Shown: positions 39,018-47,648 of the stretch, piece by piece
Numbering within the stretch: the stretch's first letter is position 1
How the letters are laid out: each line of letters begins with the position of its first letter
Assembly (NCBI GenBank): GCA_964517555.1
Contig: CAZFEF010000001.1
Location: 62,001 to 126,000, forward strand
Reading direction: 5' to 3'
Origin: DAONDZ01 sp964517555
Lineage (GTDB): Bacteria; Patescibacteriota; Patescibacteriia; Patescibacteriales; UBA12465
DNA length: 64,000 nucleotides
Notes under the pieces: generated by a model
The model's database searches: none
What the model saw: the letters and a program-made list of their open reading frames with translations, nothing else
What the model was told of the DNA's origin: nothing
Made by a program: the position numbers and the translations under genes

Positions 39018-39935
39018 TTATGTTTTATTAAATAATTTATCAGCAATATCTATAATCTCAATCTTTTTAGCAACTCCATTAATCCACCTTTCCGGTATTC
39101 CGTCGATTCCATAATAAGCACCGGCTAATTGTCCGTATATTGCAGCTGTAGTATCAGCATCGTCTCCCAAGTTTACGGCTTTTAGCACGCCCTCTTCAAA
39201 AGTCTCCGAATTATAAAACGCCCACAAAGCGGCTTCAAGCGATTTAACCACATAGCCCGACCCCTGAATAAAAGGCGGCTGCTGATTTTTATACGATCCG
39301 AGAGCTACGGTTTCTGTCTCTTTAACTAATTTATTTTCAATCCAAAAATCTTTTATAGGGCAAAAAAGTGGTTGCAACAACTCCTCTTTAGTCGCTCCGT
39401 TTAATGCTCCAATAATAAGCCCGGAGTAATATTTACAAGCATCAGCACATAATTGTGATTCGTGAGTTACTCTAGAACTTAATTCTGCATATTTAATCGC
39501 TTCAAAAACATTGTCTCTAAAATACAGTGGGATTGGGGCTATGCGCATCAAGCTACCATTACCATCAGAATTTCTAGAAGAAGTAGTTACATAAGGATTT
39601 TCTCCGTTGTAAGCTACTAGAGCCCTTAAAACTGTCTGGCCAACGCCGAATGATCTGCCAGTGCTAGAGCAATAACCGGTTTCAAGCCATTTTTTATATT
39701 TATCAGCTTGATCCTTGGGGTCAAAACCCATACTCTCAATTAAACTATTAGCGAGACACAAAGCCATCGCTGTATCATCAGACCAACACCCCGATGGGAG
39801 GCGATTAGAATCTTCAAAATCATTAACGGGTTTAAAACTTCCTATAGATTTGAATTCTACTGGGACTCCAAGAGCATCGCCTATTGCCAAGCCAATCAAT
39901 GATCCGCGATATTTTTTCAACAATTCACTATTCAT
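39018..39935 (-). CDS. ADP-ribosylglycohydrolase family protein
   Basis: A 305-aa protein of the DraG/ADP-ribosyl-hydrolase fold. These enzymes remove ADP-ribose from arginine or other residues, from small molecules or nucleic acids. Signature stretches are GLAIGDALGVPVEFKS (metal-binding first helix), SGCWSDDTAMALCLANSL (S-D-D-T site), SSRVTHESQLCADA and LGDDADTTAAIYGQLAGAYY (second acidic site), all complete. The substrate cannot be told. Within the element it may reverse a toxin or a host modification: some antitoxins are of this family. It is followed 15 bases upstream by a small gene on the same strand. Confidence 0.9.
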   Translation of the reverse strand: MNSELLKKYRGSLIGLAIGDALGVPVEFKSIGSFKPVNDFEDSNRLPSGCWSDDTAMALCLANSLIESMGFDPKDQADKYKKWLETGYCSSTGRSFGVGQTVLRALVAYNGENPYVTTSSRNSDGNGSLMRIAPIPLYFRDNVFEAIKYAELSSRVTHESQLCADACKYYSGLIIGALNGATKEELLQPLFCPIKDFWIENKLVKETETVALGSYKNQQPPFIQGSGYVVKSLEAALWAFYNSETFEEGVLKAVNLGDDADTTAAIYGQLAGAYYGIDGIPERWINGVAKKIEIIDIADKLFNKT

Positions 39936-39950
39936 TATTCGATAAATTAT

Positions 39951-40196
39951 TTATTTCTTAACATCAAGTCCATAAAATAATCCGGCAGCCTTATCGCCAA
40001 ATTTTTCGTAAGCAATATCATCGAGCCCGCTCCTTAGCCCTCCAAATGACTCCTCAACGGTCCGCCACCTCTTTAATAGTTCGGTTTTGGGTAATTTAGA
40101 GCTCAAATATGTAAATAGTTCATTAAGGCTTCTTCTGGTATCTTTTGCCTTAGAACCAATTTCCCTGCAATCTTGTAAAGTAAAAATGTCGTTCAT
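39951..40196 (-). CDS. Small protein, 81 aa
   Basis: Unrecognised. Soluble and helical: NDIFTLQDCREIGSKAKDTR, NELFTYLSSKLPKTELLKRW and ESFGGLRSGLDDIAYEKFGD. It ends 15 bases before the ADP-ribosylglycohydrolase gene, so the two form a likely pair, for instance a toxin/antitoxin or a partner subunit, but there is no direct evidence. No signal or membrane segment. Confidence 0.5.
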   Translation of the reverse strand: MNDIFTLQDCREIGSKAKDTRRSLNELFTYLSSKLPKTELLKRWRTVEESFGGLRSGLDDIAYEKFGDKAAGLFYGLDVKK

Positions 40197-40290
40197 AGAT
40201 TTAATAGTTAATATTTATAGATTATGGGCCATTTTGCTGAGTCCATCTCTATATATTTTAACTGAAAAATCATCGATTAGCCAGAGCAAT

Positions 40291-40467
40291 TTATGGTTTG
40301 TTTATTTTCGATTCAACCTTATCTAAAGGGTTCTGCCCAACAGCTAATTTAACTAAATTAACCAGATTTAAACCTTTTTCAATGGCCTCGGATTTACTTA
40401 TTTTCTTATGAAATCTTTTCTCATAAAGCGCCTGAAACTCTAATATTTCCTCATCGGTAAAATACAT
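40291..40467 (-). CDS. Small protein, 58 aa, paralogous to the one at 52291
   Basis: Begins MYFTDEEILEFQALYEKRFH and continues KKISKSEAIEKGLNLVNLVK. It closely follows the pattern of the 50-aa protein at 52291 (EEELIKFQELYKNRFNKEIS, then RNKALESGLKLISLL): acidic start, [E/K]FQ[A/E]LY[E/K][K/N]RF, then I-S-x-x-x-A-[I/L]-E-[K/S]-G-L-[N/K]-L. The fold would be three helices, similar to ribbon-helix or short regulators. Lies just 3 bases from the start of the TM0106-type gene, downstream of it. Confidence 0.65.
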   Translation of the reverse strand: MYFTDEEILEFQALYEKRFHKKISKSEAIEKGLNLVNLVKLAVGQNPLDKVESKINKP

Positions 40468-40469
40468 AT

Positions 40470-41972
40470 TTATAGATTATTAAACATTTTGTCCAAACCA
40501 TCCTTCAAAACCATCGTCGCTTTGCAATCGTCTTCATTGTAAATCTTAATTCTCTCCAATGTCTTTTCGTCTCCGGTTTCTAAATAATCGTTATACCACT
40601 GAATCGATAATGCTCCTGATGGGGTCTCATCTCGCCACTTAAACCCTAAATAAACAGCCAGCTCTTTTATGGAATAACTTGGTAGCGGCCAGTCTGTGTG
40701 CTTTAAAACTACCTGATATAAATCAACTGTATTTTCCTGTTCAAAAAATTGTAATACTTCCTCGGCCGAAATGACATCCGGGTATTGTTTCTGCAATTTT
40801 TTATAGGTAGTTTTTTCGTGAGGTGAATAGTAATAAACCGAATAATCATTCTCAGGCAAAGTTTTAATATACTTCCAAAAATTGGCCCAAGCTTCTTTTT
40901 CTCCGTCCGGCGTATTATCTTTAGCCGTAAAATCTATAAAACGTTCACCCTTAGGGCTGCGCTCATAAACTCCGTGCAGATAAACAAATTCCTGAGTCGG
41001 GTCATCTTCAATGTCAAAAAATAATTCATAATTAGTTTTAGGTAATTTAATTTTTTTATAAGCTACTGGGGCTTTAATATTTAATAGGACATTTGCTCTC
41101 TTAATAATTTTAATTAGAGTATCAGGCCCAACTCCTTTTAAAAATTTCTTATCCTTCTTTTTTTTCTCAGTAATATATTCTAAATCAATTCCTAATATAT
41201 CCTCAATTTTATAAATTCCCAATTCTTGGTTGATGATATCCCTCTTGCTACGACCAACATAAAACAATCCAGTTAAATCATTGTTTTCAAAAACCCATTT
41301 TTTGCAACTACTATACCAGGGGCAGAGTTTACATTGACCAAAATAAGCGGGTAAATTCTGAGCCTTATTTTGTAAAAGTAAATCAACATTATTTTTTACT
41401 GTCTTATAATAATCCCAGACAGTTGTTTTTTCCCTTTGATTTAATAATTCATTTAAGTTATAAACCGCTTCCTCTTTATGGACGTCTAAAATAATCCCTT
41501 TATTTTTATGCTCAAATCCCAATATCTCCAGAAGTTCAACATAAAAAGCCAATTGGACGGCATAATGCTTTTTCATTTTCCCGCCCTCTCCACTTTCCTC
41601 ATCGACTCCAGCAAAGCCCATACCAGATTTTATCTCTATCGGGATATAAGTTCCATCAGGCTCCAATCTTAATAAATCAGGAATCCCTAAAAGATTCTCA
41701 TACTGCAAAACCCCTTGATAAATCAAAGGGGTTTTATTATTTAAAGCTTCTAAGGTTTTTTTCGCTCGTTCTTCGTAGTTACCGTCACTTAAATCTAAAG
41801 TATTGCCAAGACCTTTCACCACATCTTTTTCAAACTGAACTCCTCGGTCCCAAAGCATCTGCACAAAAGGATTGATCTCTTTTATTTTTTCTTCCTGCGG
41901 ACCATAAGCGTCTCGCCACACACGGTGCGGACATTGAGTATAATCATAAAGCTTTGATCCGGTAATTTTCAT
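40470..41972 (-). CDS. TM0106-family RecB-like putative nuclease
   Basis: A 500-aa protein. The N-terminal part has the RecB-like nuclease layout: CPHRVWRDAYG at the start (first Cys), LLGIPDLLRLEPDGTYIPIE followed by IKSGMGF (D-x-n-E-x-K), and CKLCPWYSSCKKW (three Cys, giving a four-Cys iron-sulfur-type cluster). The middle has GVGPDTLIKIIKRANVLL, a helix-hairpin-helix. The C-terminal part is RNase H/exonuclease-like: YELFFDIEDDPTQEFVYLHG (D-x-E), YYSPHEKTTYK, and EDDCKATMVLKDGLDKM. Such proteins are annotated as TM0106 family; the action is unproven, DNA or RNA degradation is likely. Six bases from the DUF262 gene. Confidence 0.8.
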   Translation of the reverse strand: MKITGSKLYDYTQCPHRVWRDAYGPQEEKIKEINPFVQMLWDRGVQFEKDVVKGLGNTLDLSDGNYEERAKKTLEALNNKTPLIYQGVLQYENLLGIPDLLRLEPDGTYIPIEIKSGMGFAGVDEESGEGGKMKKHYAVQLAFYVELLEILGFEHKNKGIILDVHKEEAVYNLNELLNQREKTTVWDYYKTVKNNVDLLLQNKAQNLPAYFGQCKLCPWYSSCKKWVFENNDLTGLFYVGRSKRDIINQELGIYKIEDILGIDLEYITEKKKKDKKFLKGVGPDTLIKIIKRANVLLNIKAPVAYKKIKLPKTNYELFFDIEDDPTQEFVYLHGVYERSPKGERFIDFTAKDNTPDGEKEAWANFWKYIKTLPENDYSVYYYSPHEKTTYKKLQKQYPDVISAEEVLQFFEQENTVDLYQVVLKHTDWPLPSYSIKELAVYLGFKWRDETPSGALSIQWYNDYLETGDEKTLERIKIYNEDDCKATMVLKDGLDKMFNNL

Positions 41973-41977
41973 AAATA

Positions 41978-43681
41978 TTAATCAAACTTTTTCATAAAAA
42001 TATTTATTGCGTCAGCGATAGCCTTTCTTCTATAGACAAGGAAGTCTATATATTTATCTAATTCCCACAAATCCTTATTTGTCGGTATTAATTGCGAAGT
42101 TAATGCATCTTCACCACGTTTTTCAACAACCTCTTTCTCGAGATATTTTATAGGCTCTTTATTAGTAATCTGTCTATTAGTTTTACCACCAATAAAAGCC
42201 ATATTAGATATCTCATTGACTTCTTTTTGATCATACATAGCCTTAATTAAAGACTTTGGAAAAATATGGTGATATTGAATAGTGTGCGCCCTTCCAACGT
42301 GACTATCGGCCAATTTTAAACCAGTCCACCAATCCTTAGCCTCATTCTGTCGCAAAACAAAATATAGCATTGAAAATAAAGGACTTCTGATTCCTTTAAA
42401 TGCTAAGTCGTCTGAATCAACAACAAATTTTTTAACGTGCAAATGTAATTGATTAATTAATTCATCTAATCCCTTCTCTTTAAACAGAATAGATAAGTCA
42501 GCATCCAATATAGACTCAGATGAACCCATACTGTAGTGTCCTCTCATATGAGCCAAATAAAACCACTTTAACATTTTCTTCTCATCCTCTGGGCTTAATT
42601 TATAATCATTTAGAGCTGAATAAAGTGCGATTGGCACTAATAAAAATGGAGAGGAAAGAAATCTAAGACTATCAATGCCGGCATTATTTCTGATAAAATT
42701 TATAGCAAATTCTAAGCTACCAGTTGCGGTCTTCCACGATTCTTCCAATTTTTGTTTACTTAACTTCCCAACAGTTTTAAATTTACTTTGATGAGTCGCA
42801 AATATTGTTAACATACGAACTGGCAAACCAGTTTCAACAATATAATCCTCATCGCCATCAAACTGACCGGCAAAATTTTCTATAAGATCCATAAAACCCT
42901 TCCACTTAGAAGTGATTTGGGCTAAGGCCAAATCAGAGCCTCTTAATTTAATGCCCAAGGAGTTAACTCTAACGAAAATTTCGGTAACCTCTTCATATGA
43001 CATTCTTTTTTCTAAAACCTGCATAACATATTGATAGTCTGATATTTTTTTAACTTTTTGTAATCTTTCGGAATATTTATCCCACTTCTCATCATCTGAA
43101 TTTATACCAATAGATTTTAATATCTGGTTTTCGGTTTTCTTAAAAATATCAGAAACCAAAACCCAAACTGGATCGTTTTGCAAGGAGCGGCTCGCTACTA
43201 CGAATGTTCTCTTTTTCATATCCTGTTGAATATCCCTCTCTGCGCTCTCTTCATCCTCAACTTCCTCAATATCTGCATTAAAATCGCTCTCATCATCAAC
43301 TAAAAGTTCTACTGGTGGGCCATCTGGATGTTCTAAGTTAAAAAGAATATCAATCGGTCTTCTGCGTCCCCTAACCTTAACTGGTTCTCCAGTTAAAATA
43401 GCTGATAATGAAGTAACTCTTTGTTGTCCATCTAATAATAAGAGCTTCTGTGACGTCGTAGGACTTTTAGTAGCTTCAACCGCCAAACCTCTATCTTGGA
43501 TATCTTCATCTGTCTCCCAAACCAAAATTGTTCCAGATGGATATCCTCGATACAGAGAATCTAATAAATCGCGGACTCTAGTAGCTGGCCATACATAGCG
43601 ACGCTGCATTTCCGGCAACGTTAATTCATTTCTTAAAACCTTGTCGACTAATTCACGGACTGTTATATCTGTTTTTGGCAT
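41978..43681 (-). CDS. DUF262 (GmrSD/ParB-like) protein with C-terminal HNH-type motif
   Basis: A 567-aa protein. The N-terminal DUF262 domain contains ELTLPEMQRRYVWPATRVRD, DSLYRGYPSGTILVW and LLLDGQQRVTSLSAIL, where DGQQR is the nucleotide-hydrolysis motif. The C-terminal region has HTIQYHHIFPKSLIKAMYDQ, an HNH-like (DUF1524) nuclease motif, followed by ISNMAFIGGKTNRQITNKEP, which completes it. The design is that of the modification-dependent endonuclease GmrSD and of other defence proteins with a sensor NTPase and a nuclease. There is an acidic stretch (EDEESAERDIQQDMKKR) at about 148-165. Located directly beside TM0106 and a type I RM system. Confidence 0.85.
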   Translation of the reverse strand: MPKTDITVRELVDKVLRNELTLPEMQRRYVWPATRVRDLLDSLYRGYPSGTILVWETDEDIQDRGLAVEATKSPTTSQKLLLLDGQQRVTSLSAILTGEPVKVRGRRRPIDILFNLEHPDGPPVELLVDDESDFNADIEEVEDEESAERDIQQDMKKRTFVVASRSLQNDPVWVLVSDIFKKTENQILKSIGINSDDEKWDKYSERLQKVKKISDYQYVMQVLEKRMSYEEVTEIFVRVNSLGIKLRGSDLALAQITSKWKGFMDLIENFAGQFDGDEDYIVETGLPVRMLTIFATHQSKFKTVGKLSKQKLEESWKTATGSLEFAINFIRNNAGIDSLRFLSSPFLLVPIALYSALNDYKLSPEDEKKMLKWFYLAHMRGHYSMGSSESILDADLSILFKEKGLDELINQLHLHVKKFVVDSDDLAFKGIRSPLFSMLYFVLRQNEAKDWWTGLKLADSHVGRAHTIQYHHIFPKSLIKAMYDQKEVNEISNMAFIGGKTNRQITNKEPIKYLEKEVVEKRGEDALTSQLIPTNKDLWELDKYIDFLVYRRKAIADAINIFMKKFD

Positions 43682-43700
43682 ATAATATTTAAATTAATAA

Positions 43701-43895
43701 TTATTTAATTAAATAAGCTATAAAAATAAAAATAGAAAAAATAATAAACCAAATAATAACTTTGCTAATTTTTTTAGCTATTCCATCTTTTACGTGCCCA
43801 CCGACTGACTTCCAAAAATTTTTTGAAGAAATTATAGAGATGCCCCATATTACAAGTAAAACTATTACGATTGAAATTAATATTTGTTTTAACAT
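43701..43895 (-). CDS. Tiny membrane protein, 64 aa
   Basis: Unrecognised. Two hydrophobic helices, residues 5-24 and 43-62, joined by a basic loop (KNFWKSVGGHVKDGIAKKIS). The coding sequence sits 19 bases before the DUF262 gene and 5 bases after the gene at 43901, so it is part of the same transcript. Tiny membrane proteins of this kind in defence islands may be effectors or anchors, but no homologue can be named. Confidence 0.55.
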   Translation of the reverse strand: MLKQILISIVIVLLVIWGISIISSKNFWKSVGGHVKDGIAKKISKVIIWFIIFSIFIFIAYLIK

Positions 43896-43900
43896 AATTT

Positions 43901-44632
43901 TTAATTATTGTCTTTCTTACCAAAATTTAAAGTGGTAATATTTAAATATTGATATAAAAAATCTTCAGTCTTCTCAAGTATTTCATTGGTCGCCCCTTCA
44001 ATTTGTGGAAAGTTTCTAGTTGAAGTTTCAATCCAAAATATCTTACCTTTTTCGAAAGACTCGTCCCGCTGCTTTTCAAAAGAATCTATTGCATATTGTG
44101 TTAATTGGCCCCTGATTGGATTGGTCTCCAACAGCATAGTCTCCGCCATCTCCATATTAATAACGTTAGTATCCACAAATCTATCATTCCCGTGCCTATG
44201 AGTCCCACGGTGGGTGGACACACCCTTAAAAACTTTGAATATTTGATCGTTTACAAATTTTAATGCTTTAGAAACTTCTTCTTTATTTTTTGCAATCCGT
44301 TTTAAGTCATTCTTAAGACAGCCAATATAATTGGTGAGTTTATTTTTTAATGTCTCAACATCTTCAAGGTATGCGTGAATATGATGCTCTAATGCCTCAC
44401 GATTTTTTATATTTTTCGATAAGGGATAAAACTCTAAAAAATATACTTCATATCTAGATATTTTATTAAGAAACCATTTTATGGAGCTAATTATTCTAAA
44501 ATATTTATCAACCGAATCTTTCTCAAAATCTTTACTAAATATAATTTTATTTTTATAGTCGGCCTCAAAAAATTCTGGATGAGAATAACTGAGCAAGTCG
44601 TTTAAAATTTTATCAATCTCTTTATTACCCAT
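43901..44632 (-). CDS. Unknown helical protein, 243 aa, in defence gene run
   Basis: Unrecognised. No membrane segment. The sequence is almost wholly helical: EIDKILNDLLSYSHPEFFEA, FRIISSIKWFLNKISRYEVY, a basic middle (LKRIAKNKEEVSKALKFVND) and the motif STHRGTHRHGNDRFVDTN with four His/Arg repeats, ending QLTQYAIDSFEKQRDESFEK. This motif might bind metal or nucleic acid. It lies 48 bases downstream of hsdR and 5 bases upstream of the 64-aa gene on the same strand, suggesting a link between the RM operon and the DUF262 group. Confidence 0.5.
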   Translation of the reverse strand: MGNKEIDKILNDLLSYSHPEFFEADYKNKIIFSKDFEKDSVDKYFRIISSIKWFLNKISRYEVYFLEFYPLSKNIKNREALEHHIHAYLEDVETLKNKLTNYIGCLKNDLKRIAKNKEEVSKALKFVNDQIFKVFKGVSTHRGTHRHGNDRFVDTNVINMEMAETMLLETNPIRGQLTQYAIDSFEKQRDESFEKGKIFWIETSTRNFPQIEGATNEILEKTEDFLYQYLNITTLNFGKKDNN

Positions 44633-44680
44633 AACTATTTATTACAAAACTTATTAATTACCTTTCTCATTTTCGACAGT

Positions 44681-47644
44681 CTATTCTTCTCTTAACGCCA
44701 GAACCTTATCAACTACAAATCGCAACATTTTCTTTTCAATATATTCGTTTAACTCTTTATTGTTTGCGAGAGTTTCGTAAAGTTTTTTATCGGTATCATA
44801 TTTATCAAAAACTTTATTTTCAAACGGTTTATGAAACCATCTACCGACCGCCTGCATAGAACTGTTGTTATAAACAACGTTTTGAGCTTCTTCATCACTC
44901 ACCAACTCTTCGCCAATAGAATTAAGGGTTTTTTGTTGATCCTCTCCAAAATCTAAACCCCAGTGCTTATTAACATCACCAATTATCTGTGAAATAAGAT
45001 CCTCTGTTTCTTCAAAAGGAACCCCGGGAACTATCTCGTCCTGGTGGACATCGCCAGTTTCCGGTGAAAGAGTAATACTTGATTGAAGTTTGCGAACTAC
45101 ACGCACCGAATCCATATCAACATATTTTAAAATTTCGATAAGCGGCTTCTTAGGATCCTTAGGCATTTTTTTCAGAAGATATTTCAATAAAAGATATAGC
45201 TTCTCGTGAGAGACCTCTGAATAGCCAACAACCTGAGCGAGATATGGATAGCGCTTTGTGTAAACATTGCCAATCGAAAGGAATTCTCCATACTTATCCT
45301 CAACTATTACATCGCCATTACTTTTGTGAGGTAACTCGGCAATAATTTGTTTGGCAATTTTATCCAAAAAGGCGTTAGCATTTTGATGTATCTCTTCAGC
45401 ATTTGGATCAATCAAGGCAACAAAACCATCAAGCACTTCATCACTAAAATTATAAACAGCGAAAAGCGCTTGCCGCAAATCATTAAGCGCATTTATATCC
45501 GTCCCCTCAGAAATTATTGTGCTGGTATAATAAGGTTCAAATGCTTGTTTAATATCATCCACCTCATTTACAAAATCAAGAACATATACCTGGTCTTTAT
45601 CTCGTGCGGTCCGATTTAGACGAGAAAGGGTTTGAACTGCCTGCACGCCAGACAAATGCTTATCTACATACATCGCACATAAAAATGGTTCATCGAATCC
45701 AGTTTGATATTTTTCGGCTACGATTAAAAAACGATACTCAGCTTTTTTAAATTCTTTGGCAGTATTATCTTCAGGAATTCCTTCGTTAATAGAGGTTTCA
45801 GTATATGACACGCCATCTATCTCGATTGAATCAGTAAATGCCGCCAATGTTTTATGAGTATAATTATGCTCGCGCAAATAATGATCTAAAGCTAACTTAT
45901 ATCTAACAGCAGCTTCTCGTGACGAGGTCACAATCATTGCTTTAGATTCTCCCCGCAATAAGTCCTTAACCGTCTTCTCAAAATGTGCCATAATTACTTC
46001 TATTTTCTGGTTTAAAGTAGTTTCGTGAAAATTGACGTGCCGCAAGATAGCAGACAATGCCCGTGCGCGCGGAACAGTCGGATCTTCGGCTGCTTTTTTC
46101 AAAAGTTTAAAATAAGTTTTATAGGTAGTATAATTTGATAGGACATCAAGAATAAATTTCTCTTCAGTCGCCTGCTTCATAGAATATAAACTGAAAGGTT
46201 GGAAGGAACCATCTGGTTGTTTTTCGCCAAATCGTTCTAAGGTTTCGTGCCTAGGTGTTGCTGTAAAAGCAAAATAACTTATATTACTTGGCTGTTGACG
46301 ACTTTCTACTTGTTGGACAAGCCAATTTTCAACATCTTCTACGCCAAGTCGATCCTGCACTGCTCGCGTAAGTTCACCTGACTGAGAAGAGTGTGCTTCA
46401 TCTACAATGAGTGCAAACTTTTTTGCAGAGAGTTTATTAACCAACCCATTTACAAACGGAAATTTATGAATGGTGGAAGTAATTATCTGCGCATCACCCT
46501 CAAGTGCATCTTTTAAACGCACGCCGTCTTCGCCGGCCGGGACAAATATTCCCGACACCGGTGATAATGCTCGAATAATTTCTCGCAACATTTTATCTAA
46601 TACACGACGATCAGTTAAAACAATTACTGCGTCATACACTCTTTCATTTTTTTCATCAAAAAGATTAATTAAGCGATGCGCTAACCAGGCGATAGTTAAA
46701 CTTTTACCACTGCCAGCGCTATGTTGAATAAGATAGTTCTTCCCAGCATTATGTTCTTGCGAAGCTAAAAGTAAATCTAAGACAGTCCGCCATTGCTGGT
46801 AACGTGGGAAGAGTTGAATTGGTTGTTTATATTCCCTGCCTAAACGATCCTCACGAACTTCATCATAGGCGTGAACAAAAAACTGCAATAAATCAGCTAA
46901 TGAATCTGGCGCCCAAAGATTTTCCCAAATATAGTGGGTTTTGTGCTTACCTTCTATGGGCGGATTACCAGCGCCTAATTCAAATCCTTTGTTGAATGGC
47001 AAGAAAAAAGTGCGCTCGTTTTTTAACTCAGTAGTAACAAAAGCCTCGCTTGTATCCATAGCAAAATGCGCCACGCAACGCTTGAATGCAAAAAGTTTTT
47101 CACGGGGATCACGATCATTTTGATATTGGCGAATGGCGTGATAAACGTTTTGACCGGTTAACTCATTCTTCAATTCGGCAGTAATAACTGGGATACCATT
47201 TATAAAAAGCACAGCATCGATAGATTGCTCCGTTGTTTGTGAAAATTTTACTTGGCGAGTAATAGAAAAAATATTTTCATTATACACTCGCTCAACATCT
47301 TGATTTTCAGCATTTACAGGACGGAAATAAATAAGATCAAATTTAACAGGCCCATCTTCAACCCCCTTGCGCAAGCAATCTATAATTCCACGTCTACCAA
47401 TTTCCTCATCAATCCGACGAACTAATCGTGACTCAAAATCATCGCCAGATATTTTTTGAAGCTTAGAAAGTTTTTCACCCTGAGTGGCACTCAAAAATTC
47501 AAAGAGAAGTTCTGCATCAAAAGTAGTTATCTTATCATAGTCCTTCTCGGCATTTCGCTTACGAAAACCGTGCAGGCGGGCAAGCTCTTTTTCAATATGT
47601 TTTTCAAATTCAATCTCTTTCAAATTTTGATGAATGTTTGGCAT
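44681..47644 (-). CDS. hsdR: Type I restriction enzyme, R subunit
   Basis: Motor and nuclease subunit that translocates and cuts unmodified DNA together with HsdM and HsdS. At 987 aa it is complete. The N-terminal nuclease domain has QSIDAVLFINGIPVITAELK (D-x-n-E-x-K). The helicase core has IQHSAGSGKSLTIAWLAHRL (Walker A), LIVDEAHSSQSGE (DEAH), YFAFTATPRHETLERFG (motif III), EKYQTGFDEPFLCAMYVDKH and QTLSRLNRTARDKDQ (motif VI). The C-terminal helical region includes an assembly tail. It begins 4 bases after hsdS, completing an M-S-R operon. Confidence 0.97.
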   Translation of the reverse strand: MPNIHQNLKEIEFEKHIEKELARLHGFRKRNAEKDYDKITTFDAELLFEFLSATQGEKLSKLQKISGDDFESRLVRRIDEEIGRRGIIDCLRKGVEDGPVKFDLIYFRPVNAENQDVERVYNENIFSITRQVKFSQTTEQSIDAVLFINGIPVITAELKNELTGQNVYHAIRQYQNDRDPREKLFAFKRCVAHFAMDTSEAFVTTELKNERTFFLPFNKGFELGAGNPPIEGKHKTHYIWENLWAPDSLADLLQFFVHAYDEVREDRLGREYKQPIQLFPRYQQWRTVLDLLLASQEHNAGKNYLIQHSAGSGKSLTIAWLAHRLINLFDEKNERVYDAVIVLTDRRVLDKMLREIIRALSPVSGIFVPAGEDGVRLKDALEGDAQIITSTIHKFPFVNGLVNKLSAKKFALIVDEAHSSQSGELTRAVQDRLGVEDVENWLVQQVESRQQPSNISYFAFTATPRHETLERFGEKQPDGSFQPFSLYSMKQATEEKFILDVLSNYTTYKTYFKLLKKAAEDPTVPRARALSAILRHVNFHETTLNQKIEVIMAHFEKTVKDLLRGESKAMIVTSSREAAVRYKLALDHYLREHNYTHKTLAAFTDSIEIDGVSYTETSINEGIPEDNTAKEFKKAEYRFLIVAEKYQTGFDEPFLCAMYVDKHLSGVQAVQTLSRLNRTARDKDQVYVLDFVNEVDDIKQAFEPYYTSTIISEGTDINALNDLRQALFAVYNFSDEVLDGFVALIDPNAEEIHQNANAFLDKIAKQIIAELPHKSNGDVIVEDKYGEFLSIGNVYTKRYPYLAQVVGYSEVSHEKLYLLLKYLLKKMPKDPKKPLIEILKYVDMDSVRVVRKLQSSITLSPETGDVHQDEIVPGVPFEETEDLISQIIGDVNKHWGLDFGEDQQKTLNSIGEELVSDEEAQNVVYNNSSMQAVGRWFHKPFENKVFDKYDTDKKLYETLANNKELNEYIEKKMLRFVVDKVLALREE

Positions 47645-47648
47645 AATT

